The translations under genes were made by a program, and so were the position numbers. From contig DHVS01000001.1 in the NCBI GenBank assembly GCA_002412795.1, forward strand, positions 1 through 64,000: a DNA stretch of 64,000 bases, written 5' to 3'. The notes beneath the pieces were generated by a model. It saw nothing but the letters and a program-made list of their open reading frames with translations, ran no database searches and was not told where the DNA came from. Numbering within the stretch: the first letter of the stretch is position 1; every line of letters starts with the position of its first letter. This stretch comes from a bacterium UBP2_UBA5202. Lineage in GTDB: Bacteria > Edwardsbacteria > AC1 > EtOH8. Shown here piece by piece: positions 52,630-61,650 of this stretch.

Positions 52630-53691
52630 TCAGACCTTCATGATCATCCGTTCAAATTCTATGGGATTGGAGGACTTGGCCATGGCGTCCTCCATTGTCA
52701 CCTGTCCTTTCAGGAAATAGTCCTTTAAGCAGGAATCCAATGTGACCATCCCGTATTTGCCGCCGCTCTGGATGGCGCTGTAGATCTGGTGGGTCTTGCC
52801 TTCCCGGATGATGGCCCGGAGGGCCGGGGTGCAGATCAGCACCTCGTAGCCCACCATCCGCCCCTTGCCGTCGGTGCGTGGCAGCAGGGTCTGGGAGAAG
52901 ATGGCCTGGAGGGTGGTGGAAAGCTGCAGCCTCACCTGCTGCTGCTGGGCCGGGGGAAAGACGTCGATGATCCGGTCCACGGTCTGGGCGGCGTCGGCGG
53001 TGTGGAGGGTGGCCATCACCAGGTGTCCGGTCTCGGCCGCGGTGATGGCCAGGCTGATGGTCTCCAGGTCGCGCATCTCGCCCACCAGGATGATATCCGG
53101 GTTCTGGCGCATCACGTGCTTAAGGGCCCCGGCAAAGCTGTGGGTGTCTATCCCCACCTCGCGCTGGTTGACGCAGGCCTTCTTGTCCCGGTGCAGGAAC
53201 TCGATGGGGTCTTCGATGGTGATGATATGGCAGGAACGGCTCTCGTTGATGAAGTCGATCATGGCGGCCAGGCTGGTGGATTTGCCCGAGCCGGTGGGAC
53301 CGGTGACCAGCACCAGGCCCCGGGGCAGCATGGAGACCTTTTTCATTATCTGGGGAAGGGCCAGTTCGTCGATGGTCTTGACCAGAAGGGGGATGACCCG
53401 AAGCACCGCCCCCACGGCGTTCTTCTGTTTAAAGACATTGACCCGGAAGCGGGAGACGCCGGGAATGGAGTAAGACAGGTCCATCTGGTGGGTCTGCTCG
53501 AATTTCTGGCGCCGTTCCTCGTTCAATATCTCGTACAGCAGCATCTTGGTGTCGTCGGCCGTCATCACCGGCAGGCTGGTGCGCACCAGCTGCCCGTGGA
53601 TCCTGTAAATGGGCGGCTCGCCGTATTTGATGTGCAGATCCGATCCCTGCTGGCTGACCAGCATTCTTAGCAGTTCGTCAATTTTGGCCAT
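52630..53691 (-). CDS. pilT: Twitching motility ATPase PilT
   Basis: A 353-residue retraction ATPase for type IV pili. N-terminal domain (GSDLHIKYGEPPIYRIHGQL), Walker A GPTGSGKST (about 130), Walker B (NPDIILVGEMRDLETI), His box (GHLVMATLHTADAAQTVDRI) and the C-terminal LLICTPALRAIIREGKTHQI-type AIRNLIRE region. All catalytic motifs are intact. It is first in a two-gene minus-strand unit with the PilU-like gene; pairs like this act together in other bacteria. The adjacent sensor/J-like operon and HD-GYP/kinase cluster may regulate it (inference). Confidence 0.94.
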   Translation of the reverse strand: MAKIDELLRMLVSQQGSDLHIKYGEPPIYRIHGQLVRTSLPVMTADDTKMLLYEILNEERRQKFEQTHQMDLSYSIPGVSRFRVNVFKQKNAVGAVLRVIPLLVKTIDELALPQIMKKVSMLPRGLVLVTGPTGSGKSTSLAAMIDFINESRSCHIITIEDPIEFLHRDKKACVNQREVGIDTHSFAGALKHVMRQNPDIILVGEMRDLETISLAITAAETGHLVMATLHTADAAQTVDRIIDVFPPAQQQQVRLQLSTTLQAIFSQTLLPRTDGKGRMVGYEVLICTPALRAIIREGKTHQIYSAIQSGGKYGMVTLDSCLKDYFLKGQVTMEDAMAKSSNPIEFERMIMKV

Positions 53692-53974
53692 GACAATTAA
53701 AAGTAATAAATGAGAGCGTGATATTTAAGGGCTGATCGCCGTTTCTTAAACTTCCTGACGGCATAAACCAATAGTTTAACAAAAGCAGGCTTTTAAAGTC
53801 AAGGATAATAATCAAAAATAAATAAAAGGGAAGCGGACAAATAGGAAATGGGAAGTGAAGCGAACAGCAAAAGTTCCTATTTCCCATTTATTTAAAAGGG
53901 ACTTCCTATTTGTTTTCGCAAACTGCATAAAAAATCATTGACTTTTAACAAATATTTGATATAGTTAAAGGCTA
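53692..53974. other. AT-rich divergent control region with inverted repeats
   Basis: 283 bp between pilT (-) and the HD-GYP gene (+). It contains CAAATAGGAAATGGGAAGT (about 53838-53856) and inverted matches TTCCTATTTCCCATTTA (about 53874-53890) and ACTTCCTATTTG (about 53901-53912). Several alternative hairpins could form. No gene is seen. Confidence 0.55.
53938..53965 (+). promoter_or_regulatory. Promoter for the HD-GYP/kinase cluster, probably giving a leaderless transcript
   Basis: -35 TTGACT (53938-53943), a 16-bp spacer and -10 TATAGT (53960-53965). The start codon ATG is at 53975, only 9 nt after the -10. Transcription would begin within about 3 nt of the start codon, and no Shine-Dalgarno is present. 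Confidence 0.55.
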
Positions 53975-55279
53975 ATGAGCCTTAGAGACGGGATAATCGT
54001 TCTGCCTTCGGAACATCTGGAGGCAGTTATAAAAATAGCCGCCGAGAGCCTGGAGTGCCAAGCGGATTTTTTCCCTTTGGAACAAGACATTTTTTCCAGC
54101 CGGGACGATCCGGGCGAAGCCCTGCTTCTGCCGGAATTCCGCCGGAAACTTCAGCTAAAAGGCCCGAAGAACAAGGTGGGGAAGGTCCTGGAGACCGCCA
54201 AGAAACTGGCCAAAGAGATCAGCGCCAAGGAACAGGAGTCGTTTTCCCTGACCCAGGAGATAACCGAACGCTACGAGCAGCTGGCCACCCTTTTCGAGAT
54301 GAGCGAAAAGCTGGGGATGGCCGGGGACAACCCCTCCCGGGTGGCCGCCATCCTGGACACCGCCGCCACCGCGGTCTCGGCCAGCTGCGGCTGCCTGCTA
54401 ATGCTGGACGGGGACTGCCGCTTCGTCAACCGGGGGGAGAGGGAGATGGACCGGGAGGCTGTCAGCGCTTTGGCCCGCCGGGCAGCTGAGCGGAACCATC
54501 CGGAGGTGGACGAAAAAAAATACATAGCCCTGCCTCTGTCCGTCAGCGAGAACCTGCCCATAGGGGCCCTGGCCCTGGGACCCAGGACCGAGGGGATCTA
54601 CCGCTCCGGGGATGTCAAGATGCTGGTGACGCTCGCCTCCTACGCCGCCCTGCTGCTGGAGAGCGGACGGCTCTATGAAGGGCTGGAGACCCTCTTCTTC
54701 TCCACCATCAAAAGCATGGTGGAGGCCATCGACGCCAAGGACCCCAGCACCCGGGGCCATTCCGAGCGGGTCCGCCGCTATTCCTCCCTGATGGCCCAGA
54801 AAATGGGAATGAGCATCCAGGACCAGAAGATGCTGGAGCTGGCCGCCCTGCTGCACGACCTGGGCAAGATCGGCCTGCCAGATTCCATTCTGAACAACGT
54901 CAAAAGCCGGCTGACCGAAGAGCAGTGGCAGCTGGTGAAGCAGCATCCCGAGATCGGTGTCTCGATCCTGACCCACGTGGCCCAGCTGAAGAATATACTG
55001 CCGGCCATCGGGCAGCATCACGAGCGTTACGACGGCAGCGGGTACCCTACCGGGATCAAGGGCCAGGACATCTCGCTGTTCGCCCGGATCATATCCGTGG
55101 CCGACGCCTACGACGCCATGACCACCCAGCGCAGCTACCGGCCCACTTTCGATTCCAGACAGGCCCTGGCCGAACTCAGGGACAATTCCGGCAACCAGTT
55201 CGACCCGATGGCGGTGGAGCTTTTTCTGCAGAGTTTTTCCGGCGCCGACAACCAAACAACAGGCCATGAACGAAAATAA
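53975..55279 (+). CDS. HD-GYP domain phosphodiesterase with a GAF-like domain
   Basis: A 434-residue cytoplasmic protein. N-terminal variable region and coiled coil (about 70-115), GAF-like domain (about 118-232), then HD-GYP (about 240-425): HSERVRRYSSLMAQ, LAALLHDLGKIGLPDSILN, VKQHPEIG, IGQHHERYDGSGYPTG and ISVADAYDAMTTQRSYRP. All HD and GYP residues are present, so it should hydrolyse cyclic di-GMP (or cGAMP). The stop overlaps the start of the next kinase gene by 14 bp. Neighbouring pilT suggests control of pilus-based motility (inference). Confidence 0.92.
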   Translation: MSLRDGIIVLPSEHLEAVIKIAAESLECQADFFPLEQDIFSSRDDPGEALLLPEFRRKLQLKGPKNKVGKVLETAKKLAKEISAKEQESFSLTQEITERYEQLATLFEMSEKLGMAGDNPSRVAAILDTAATAVSASCGCLLMLDGDCRFVNRGEREMDREAVSALARRAAERNHPEVDEKKYIALPLSVSENLPIGALALGPRTEGIYRSGDVKMLVTLASYAALLLESGRLYEGLETLFFSTIKSMVEAIDAKDPSTRGHSERVRRYSSLMAQKMGMSIQDQKMLELAALLHDLGKIGLPDSILNNVKSRLTEEQWQLVKQHPEIGVSILTHVAQLKNILPAIGQHHERYDGSGYPTGIKGQDISLFARIISVADAYDAMTTQRSYRPTFDSRQALAELRDNSGNQFDPMAVELFLQSFSGADNQTTGHERK

Positions 55280-57761
55280 CGAAATAAACATCCAGGCCCC
55301 CGCGGCCTCCGTTGACAGTCATCCGGCCCCTTCGGCCGGAGAGGCCGGGGAGCTTTTCGGTTTGATGACGCCCGGACTTTTGGAGTGGCTGCCGCAGCCG
55401 GCGGTGCTGACCGACCGGGAGTGCCGGATAATAATGCACAACCAAAAGGCCAGGGAGCTGGTGCTGGGCAGGGGCCTGGCCTGGGATGATCTGGAACTTG
55501 AGCCCGAAGACCTGGCCTGGATCAAAAGTAACTTGCTGACCTATGTCCAAAAGCCTGGGATCACGGCCGAAAAAAAAATCACCTTCAAGGACCGGCTGTG
55601 GAACCTGGGACTGGTTCCGTTGTATCACCAGAATGTTTTTCTGGGAGCTTTGCTGGCCTTTGCCGACCAGGCCGAGGAGGTGGCCGGTCAGTTCAAGAAA
55701 CTGATGGACCTGCTGATAGCCACCCAGGACGAAAAGGCGGTGGCCGAGTTCCTGCTGAAGACTCTGAAAAAGAGCCTGGGGTTTGACAAGGGAATGCTGG
55801 CGGTGCTGGAACGAAGCGGAAGTTACAGGATCCTGGCCGGCCAGGGGCTGGAGGACGAAGCCCAAAGGGAAGAGTTCCTGCCAAAGAGCCCCATACTGGA
55901 AGCCTGCTATAAGGAAGGACGGCCGATGGCGGTTTCCGGAACCGCCGAAAATCTGGAACAGTCCCTTGGCGCCAAACTGCTGAAGGTGGCCGGAGCCAGA
56001 GCCGGTTCCGTTCTGATAGTCCCTTTGATGCGGGCCCAGCAGGCCCTGGGCTTCCTGCTGCTCCATAAATCCGGCCCGGCCTTCGGCAACGGGCACCTGA
56101 CCCTGCTGACCGAACTTTCCGAGATCTTCGTGAAGATACTGGACGAAGCCCGGATGGCCCAGAAATTCGAAAGCGAGAACCAGCTCCGCAACAAGCTTTA
56201 CGAGATAGGGTTTGCCGCCGGCTCGGTGCTGCAGCTGGGAAGCCTGCTAAGCCTGATGATCAGGACCATCGCCAAGGAGCTCAAGGCCGAGGAGGTCAGC
56301 CTTTACTTCTTTGACGAGATCTCCGGGCAATGGACCGGGAAATCCATGGTGGCCCCCAACGAGGGCCAGGGCTTTTTGGCCCTGATCAAAAGCTCGGGGG
56401 TCAAACTGGAGCACATCCGGCTGATGGAGATGAAGGATGTCACCGCCCAGGTGGTGGCCCGGGGCCAGCCGGAGATCATCGGCGACCTGTCCCGCGATTC
56501 CCGGTTCATCCAGCCCTCGCCCCGGACCCCGTTCAAGTCGGGCCTGTGGCATCCCCTGAAGATCAAGGACAAGAGCATCGGGGCCTTGATGGCCCTCAGC
56601 CGGCAGCCGGGATATTTCGGCGCTATGGACCAGGCCCTGATGGATGAGATCACCCCGCTGATCACCTTTGCCCTGCGCAGCGCCATGCTGTACGAAGAGA
56701 TCCGCCGGGAGGGCGGCAGGCTGGGTTCCATCATCAACTCCATGCCCGAAGGGCTGCTGATGGTGGACAAGGATTTCCGGGTTATAATCAGCAATGACAG
56801 CTACGAAAAACTCTGGAGCCTGGGCATAAGGATAAAGCCGGGGATGGAATTCCACAAGGCCATCCTGCCTTTGCTGGGGGAACAGCTCCGGGACCAGAAG
56901 CCGCTGCTGGAATTCCTGCAGCAGTGCGCCGGCAACACCGCCATCCGCCAGGAGTCGGTGGAACTGGAGCTCAACAGCGGCTCATTCCTGAAGATCGTCT
57001 CCTTCCCGGTGGACGACGCCGAAGGCCCCGGCAACGGGCTGGTGCTGCTGCACCAGGATGTGACGGTGGAACACCAGATTGCCGAGACCCGGCAGGAGTT
57101 CGTGGGGATGCTTTCCCACGATATGCGCAACCCCCTTTCGGCCATCATCGCCACCCTGGAGCTTTCCCTGGACGGCAGCCTGGGCGGTCTCAACGACAAT
57201 CAGCAGCAGTTCCTGGGCAGCGCCATGAACGACAGCCGCCGGATGCTGGAGATGCTCAACGATCTGCTGGACGGTTATAAATACGAAGCGGTGGAGCTGA
57301 AACTGGAAAAGACCCAGTTCGACATCACCCAGCTGATCTCCAAACTGGTGTCCGACTTTTCCGCCCTGGCCAAGGAGCGCCGGATAGAATTGTTCCAGGA
57401 TACCCCCTTAAGCCTGACGGTGACGGCGGATGAGGGCAAGCTGATCCGGGTGATATCCAACCTGCTGACCAACGCCTTGAAATTCACCCCCAAGGAAGGG
57501 CGGATAATAGTTTCGGCGGCCGATAAAAAACAGTTTGTTCAGATCTCCGTTCAGGACACCGGCGAGGGAATCTCGCCGGATGAGCTGGAAAAAGTATTTC
57601 AGAAGTTTTACCAGGTGGAAAAACGCAAGCTGGGCCGCAAAACCGGGACCGGACTGGGCCTGCCTCTCTGCCGTAAATTAGTGGACGCCCACGGCGGCAA
57701 GATCTGGGTGGAGAGCCGGCAGGGACAGGGCAGCAAATTCATCTTCACCCTTCCCAAATGA
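55266..57761 (+). CDS. Soluble multi-sensor histidine kinase (PAS-GAF-GAF-PAS)
   Basis: An 831-residue kinase without membrane spans. PAS-like domain about 36-135 (LPQPAVLTDRECRIIMHN), GAF about 140-300 (FGF-type LLLHKSGPAFGNGHLTLL), second GAF about 310-480, PAS about 490-605 (SMPEGLLMVDKDFRVIISND), HisKA with FVGMLSHDMRNPLSAIIATL (His about 622), and HATPase_c with NLLTNALKFTPKEG, VQDTGEGI and GTGLGLPLCRKLVDAHGG. It overlaps the HD-GYP gene and is followed within 55 bp by a single-domain response regulator. It may couple an internal signal to c-di-GMP turnover. Confidence 0.92.
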   Translation: MNENNEINIQAPAASVDSHPAPSAGEAGELFGLMTPGLLEWLPQPAVLTDRECRIIMHNQKARELVLGRGLAWDDLELEPEDLAWIKSNLLTYVQKPGITAEKKITFKDRLWNLGLVPLYHQNVFLGALLAFADQAEEVAGQFKKLMDLLIATQDEKAVAEFLLKTLKKSLGFDKGMLAVLERSGSYRILAGQGLEDEAQREEFLPKSPILEACYKEGRPMAVSGTAENLEQSLGAKLLKVAGARAGSVLIVPLMRAQQALGFLLLHKSGPAFGNGHLTLLTELSEIFVKILDEARMAQKFESENQLRNKLYEIGFAAGSVLQLGSLLSLMIRTIAKELKAEEVSLYFFDEISGQWTGKSMVAPNEGQGFLALIKSSGVKLEHIRLMEMKDVTAQVVARGQPEIIGDLSRDSRFIQPSPRTPFKSGLWHPLKIKDKSIGALMALSRQPGYFGAMDQALMDEITPLITFALRSAMLYEEIRREGGRLGSIINSMPEGLLMVDKDFRVIISNDSYEKLWSLGIRIKPGMEFHKAILPLLGEQLRDQKPLLEFLQQCAGNTAIRQESVELELNSGSFLKIVSFPVDDAEGPGNGLVLLHQDVTVEHQIAETRQEFVGMLSHDMRNPLSAIIATLELSLDGSLGGLNDNQQQFLGSAMNDSRRMLEMLNDLLDGYKYEAVELKLEKTQFDITQLISKLVSDFSALAKERRIELFQDTPLSLTVTADEGKLIRVISNLLTNALKFTPKEGRIIVSAADKKQFVQISVQDTGEGISPDELEKVFQKFYQVEKRKLGRKTGTGLGLPLCRKLVDAHGGKIWVESRQGQGSKFIFTLPK

Positions 57762-57814
57762 ACCATCCCCGGATCCATGAATAATTCAAACCTTTTTTAA
57801 TGAGGTGTTTTCGT

Positions 57815-58189
57815 ATGACCAAAAAAATCATGGTGATTGATGACGAGCCCTACATTGCCCGGGTCATCAAGTTCAAGCTGGAGCAGGAAGGCTACACCGT
57901 GTTCTCGGCCAACGACGGTCTGACCGGCCTGGAGAAGATCAAGCTGGAAAAGCCGGACCTGGTGCTTTTGGACGTGATGATGCCGGGGCTGACCGGGTAC
58001 GAAGTCTGTCAGAAGATCAAGGCCGACCCCCAGCTGTCCGGCATTCCGGTGGTCATATTGACCGCCAAAGGGCAGGAGCGCGACCGGGAGGAGGGTTTAA
58101 GCGTGGGTGCCAGCGATTACATCACCAAGCCGTTTTCGCCCAACCGGCTGCTGGAACTGGTGCGCAACATGGTGGGAGAAAACACCTAA
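57815..58189 (+). CDS. Single-domain response regulator (CheY/DivK-like)
   Basis: A 124-residue receiver domain only: acidic pair DDE (IDDEPYI), phospho-acceptor Asp in LVLLDVMMPGLTGYEV, switch Thr in VILTAKGQ and Lys in YITKPFSPNRLLEL. There is no output domain, so it must act by protein contact. The ATG at 57815 was chosen over 57800 because AGGTG then serves as Shine-Dalgarno. It sits between two kinase genes and starts 1 bp before the second. Confidence 0.93.
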   Translation: MTKKIMVIDDEPYIARVIKFKLEQEGYTVFSANDGLTGLEKIKLEKPDLVLLDVMMPGLTGYEVCQKIKADPQLSGIPVVILTAKGQERDREEGLSVGASDYITKPFSPNRLLELVRNMVGENT

Positions 58190-59524
58190 ATGATATCCTG
58201 GCTGTGGCTATTAGCCATACCGTTCCTGGCCGGAATATTCCTGGCCTCCCAGACGCTGGTGCTGAAGATCGCCGGCGGGGGCGGGATGCTGTTGCTGTTC
58301 GGCTGGGGGGCCTGGCTCTATTTAAGCCTGTCCCGCCAAAAGTCCCAATCTGAAAAGTCTTTGGAAGAGCTGGCCCAGCTGAAAGACGACGCCGGGCGCC
58401 AGAAAAATCAGGGACAGGAACTAGCCCGCCAGAAGGAAAAATCAGAAGAATTCCGGAAAGACCTGGAGCGCCGGCTGCAGGAGATCAAGACCGCCTGGGA
58501 CAGTCTGCCGGCCGGCATGCTGCTGATCAGCAAACCCGAGAACAAGGTGCTTTCCATTAATGCCGAGGCGGAGAGGATCAGCGGCTACCGGGCCGTTGAA
58601 ATCGTGGGCCGCGGCTGGGAGCAAACTTTGACCGGCCAGGCAAACCAGCCCCAAGGCCCGGCCCGGATACAGGCTTTAAAGGACAAGGATCTGGCCGAAC
58701 TGGAGCAGGATAAGATAATTCTAAAGGACGGGACCGAGCTGGAGGTCAATACCCGGATCTGGGTTCTGCCCGGAGGCCAGCGGGTCGGATGGATGTTTCA
58801 TCCCAAAAACCAGGCCATGGACTACAACAAGCTGCGGGAGGAGTTCATCACCAATATCTCCCACGAACTGCGGACGCCGCTGACGGTGATCAAGGGCTAT
58901 GCCGAGATCCTCTACGAAGACGCCAAATCGGCAGGCCACGAACAGGCCGACCTGATGAAGGTGATAGTGGACGAAGGCGACCGGCTGGCCGGGCTGCTGG
59001 ATTCGATCATCAATTTCCGCCAGGCCAGTTCCGGGATGATGGGCCTGCGCCAGGAAAAGGTGGACATCATCGCCCTGCTGAATACAGTGATCCACGATCT
59101 GGGGCCCAAATCCGCCAAGAAGGAGATAAAAATAATCAAAAAGGTCCCCCAGACCCTGGCCCCTTCGCGGGGGGACTTCAACGCCCTGCGCTTTGCCTTC
59201 AGCAACATCATGGACAATGCGGTGAAATTCAACAGCCAGGGGGGAAGCATCACGGTGGAGACCGGAGGATGGCGGCTGGAGGACGGGATGTGGAAGATGC
59301 AGGTCCACATCAGCGACACCGGGTCGGGGATCGCCCCCGAGGTGATGCCCCACATCTTCGAGAAATTCTACCGCACCGACCAGAAGGTGCACACCATCCA
59401 GGGAACGGGGATCGGGCTATCCCTGACCAAGGAGATCCTGGAGACCCACGGCGGAAACATATCGGTGGAAAGCACGGCGGGCAAGGGGACCAAGGTCACG
59501 GTCAGCCTGCCGATGTCGGAGTGA
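58190..59524 (+). CDS. Membrane histidine kinase with PAS domain
   Basis: A 444-residue kinase with two adjacent N-terminal spans (about residues 3-22 and 27-47) and almost no periplasmic part, a coiled coil (about 50-95), PAS (about 98-205, LPAGMLLISKPENKVLSINAEAE), HisKA with FITNISHELRTPLTVIKGYAEIL (His about 227), and HATPase_c (NIMDNAVKFNSQGG, ISDTGSGIAPEV, GTGIGLSLTKEILETHGG). It begins immediately after the response-regulator stop, so the two are translationally linked. A partial copy of its last codons lies at 59800-59853, beyond a small inserted gene. Confidence 0.92.
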   Translation: MISWLWLLAIPFLAGIFLASQTLVLKIAGGGGMLLLFGWGAWLYLSLSRQKSQSEKSLEELAQLKDDAGRQKNQGQELARQKEKSEEFRKDLERRLQEIKTAWDSLPAGMLLISKPENKVLSINAEAERISGYRAVEIVGRGWEQTLTGQANQPQGPARIQALKDKDLAELEQDKIILKDGTELEVNTRIWVLPGGQRVGWMFHPKNQAMDYNKLREEFITNISHELRTPLTVIKGYAEILYEDAKSAGHEQADLMKVIVDEGDRLAGLLDSIINFRQASSGMMGLRQEKVDIIALLNTVIHDLGPKSAKKEIKIIKKVPQTLAPSRGDFNALRFAFSNIMDNAVKFNSQGGSITVETGGWRLEDGMWKMQVHISDTGSGIAPEVMPHIFEKFYRTDQKVHTIQGTGIGLSLTKEILETHGGNISVESTAGKGTKVTVSLPMSE

Positions 59525-59579
59525 TCAGGGTGCAACGCACATCTCTATTGAAACTGTCAATTAAAACCTGGAGGGTAAA

Positions 59580-59789
59580 ATGAAGAGAGTTATAGAGTGG
59601 GCAAACAGAAAGATAAAAACCTTCGATGCCTGGTACATCGGGGCTCTGAAAATATTCTGCACCATTTGCGGAATGGTCATCGGGGCGTATTTCCCAGACT
59701 TTGTCCGGCAGTATGTCTGGTGGCTTTTGGCGGCGGCCGCAGTATTGTTTGTTTTTCTGGTGGTCAAGTATTTCAGGGCCAAGGCTTGA
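59580..59789 (+). CDS. Small single-span membrane protein
   Basis: A 69-residue protein with a basic/aromatic N terminus (VIEWANRKIKTFDAWYIGALKIF), a short hydrophobic segment (CTICGMVIGAYF) and a C-terminal span (VWWLLAAAAVLFVFLVVKYF). GGAGG precedes the ATG. The family is not recognised. It lies between the histidine kinase and a relic of that kinase's 3' end, so it looks like a later insertion. Confidence 0.65.
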   Translation: MKRVIEWANRKIKTFDAWYIGALKIFCTICGMVIGAYFPDFVRQYVWWLLAAAAVLFVFLVVKYFRAKA

Positions 59790-59799
59790 TTTGAATGCG

Positions 59800-59871
59800 G
59801 GAAAGCACCTAGGGCAGGGAGCCAAGGTCACGGTCAGCCGGCCGATGCCGGAGCAGGACGGCACCCGCTAA
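59800..59871 (+). pseudogene. Relic of a histidine-kinase 3' end
   Basis: Encodes GKHLGQGAKVTVSRPMPEQD and a stop. It matches the end of the kinase at 58190-59524 (AGKGTKVTVSLPMSE). The DNA shares 18 identical bases (CCAAGGTCACGGTCAGCC) and further matches over 54 bp (59467-59521 versus 59800-59853), with a 1-nt indel. It has no start or upstream kinase sequence. It could derive from the adjacent kinase or from a lost paralogue. Confidence 0.6.
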
Positions 59872-59919
59872 AAGACACGAAAATTGTTTGTCAAACATTA
59901 ACTGTCCGATAGGTTAAGC

Positions 59920-61650
59920 ATGGGGAACAGAATAACATGGTCATTTCTGATAAACGGCTGGTGGCTTTTAGCCGCCGTTTTTTTTATTTTTTCCCCGGCC
60001 CGGGCCGGAGTGATGATCAATGAGTTCGCCTATTACTTAGACCCGGCCGGCGACACCGGCAAGGAATGGATAGAGCTTTACAATCCCGATTCCTTGGCCC
60101 AGGACCTATCCGGTTACGATATTTATTGCGGACGCACCCCGCATTACATAGTGCCCCAGGATTTTGTGCTGGGGCCAAAATCATTCGTGCTGATCCACTT
60201 GCGCCAGGACGGGCCCAACAGTGCTTCAGACCTTTACGAAGGCACCACCCCCACCAGCAACATGCCGAACACCAAGGCCTCGCTGGCAATTTTTACCAAC
60301 AGCAACCGGGATACCATAATAGATTTCGTGCAATACGGCGCAGCCGGCCAGACCTATGAAGCCACCGCGGCAAACGCCGGGATCTGGACCAAGCTGGATT
60401 TTGTGGACACCGCAACCTGCGCCTGGTCCCTGGGCCTGGCCTCCGACGGGGCCGACAGCAACCGTGTTTCCGACTGGAAGGAATTCTTGAAACCCACCCC
60501 GGGGTATACCAATGATCCTCAGGAATATGACGTGGCCCTCTCCGTACCATATACCACGCCGCTAGAGGTCCCGGTTGGAAGCGCTTTCACTGTTTCGTCA
60601 CAGATAAAAAACCAGGGCACCAAGGCCGCCCGGAACGTTTTGATCAAGTTCTATCAGGACGCCAACGGCGACTCGGTCTGCCAGCCGGAAGAAACAATCC
60701 TTCACCAGGAGCATTGGGATTCCCTGCCAGGCGACCGGATCTGCAGTTTTACCCACGGCGCTTTGGCCGAAGGCGCTTACCATCTGTCGGTCTCGGCAAT
60801 CAGCGACAGCGAATCGGTGCTGGCCAATAATAACCAGTCCTTCTGGTACCTGGCCGGCAGCCCGCTGGTGATCAACGAGGTCATGTATGCGCCCTACCCC
60901 GGACAGCCGGAATGGGTGGAGCTTTACAACCGTTCCTCCGGCATCATAGATGTCTGCAACTGGACTTTCGAGGACGCCACGGCCTCCCCCAAGATCATCA
61001 TCTCCGTTTCCAAGAACATCCTGCCGGGAGAATATCTGCTGCTGGCTCCGGACACTTCATACTTCAACAGCGCCTGCGCCAAGATAAAGGTCAGCGGCTG
61101 GCCGGCCCTGAACAGCGACGGGGACATCGTCTGCCTGCGGGATTCCCGGGGAGCGGTCGCGGACCGGGTGCAGTACCGGTCGTCCTGGGGCGGCGGAGAC
61201 GGAAGATCATTGGAAAAGATAAATCCCTTTTTGCTGAGCCAGGAGGCGGCCAACTGGGGAGGCTGTGTGTCTTCCAGCCGGTCCACCCCCGGCGCTCAAA
61301 ACAGCATCTACATCGAAAAGCTGGAATCCTCGGCCAACCTCAGCATCTCGCCCAACCCCTTCTCCCCGGACGGCGACGGCTTTGAGGACCATGTCCTGAT
61401 AGGCCTGGACTTCACCTGGACCCGGGCGGTGGTGAACATCAAGATCTTTGACCGGCTGGGGCGGCCGGTTAAAACCCTGGCGGAACAGCAGTCCTTTGGG
61501 GCTTCGGGGACCGTGGTCTGGGACGGCCGGGACGGCGGGGGGCGGATGTGCCCGATGGGGGTTTACATCGTGCTGCTGGAGGCCCGTGACGCCAACGGCT
61601 CCGGCTCGGTGAAGAAGAAACAGACAGTGGCTTTGGCAAAGAAGCTTTAA
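59920..61650 (+). CDS. Secreted lamin-tail-domain protein with FlgD-type C-terminal domain
   Basis: A 576-residue exported protein. A signal peptide (about 1-26, ending SPARAG) is followed by a lamin-tail domain (about 27-190, VMINEFAYYLDPAGDTGKEWIELYN), a CARDB-like Ig domain (about 195-308, SQIKNQGTKAARNVLIKFYQD), a second lamin-tail domain (about 312-465, VINEVMYAPYPGQPEWVELYN) and a C-terminal FlgD/gliding-motility-type domain (SPDGDGFEDHVLI, VNIKIFDRLGRPVKTL, WDGRDGGGRMCPMGVYIVLL). Like the kelch protein at 797-4306, it is probably displayed on the surface through this C-terminal domain. The role is unknown. Confidence 0.85.
   Translation: MGNRITWSFLINGWWLLAAVFFIFSPARAGVMINEFAYYLDPAGDTGKEWIELYNPDSLAQDLSGYDIYCGRTPHYIVPQDFVLGPKSFVLIHLRQDGPNSASDLYEGTTPTSNMPNTKASLAIFTNSNRDTIIDFVQYGAAGQTYEATAANAGIWTKLDFVDTATCAWSLGLASDGADSNRVSDWKEFLKPTPGYTNDPQEYDVALSVPYTTPLEVPVGSAFTVSSQIKNQGTKAARNVLIKFYQDANGDSVCQPEETILHQEHWDSLPGDRICSFTHGALAEGAYHLSVSAISDSESVLANNNQSFWYLAGSPLVINEVMYAPYPGQPEWVELYNRSSGIIDVCNWTFEDATASPKIIISVSKNILPGEYLLLAPDTSYFNSACAKIKVSGWPALNSDGDIVCLRDSRGAVADRVQYRSSWGGGDGRSLEKINPFLLSQEAANWGGCVSSSRSTPGAQNSIYIEKLESSANLSISPNPFSPDGDGFEDHVLIGLDFTWTRAVVNIKIFDRLGRPVKTLAEQQSFGASGTVVWDGRDGGGRMCPMGVYIVLLEARDANGSGSVKKKQTVALAKKL

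Noticed and set aside
53838..53912. Possible CRISPR-like or tandem array in the pilT/HD-GYP spacer
   Set aside because: Only three short blocks, partly inverted and not regularly spaced; better described as alternative hairpins.
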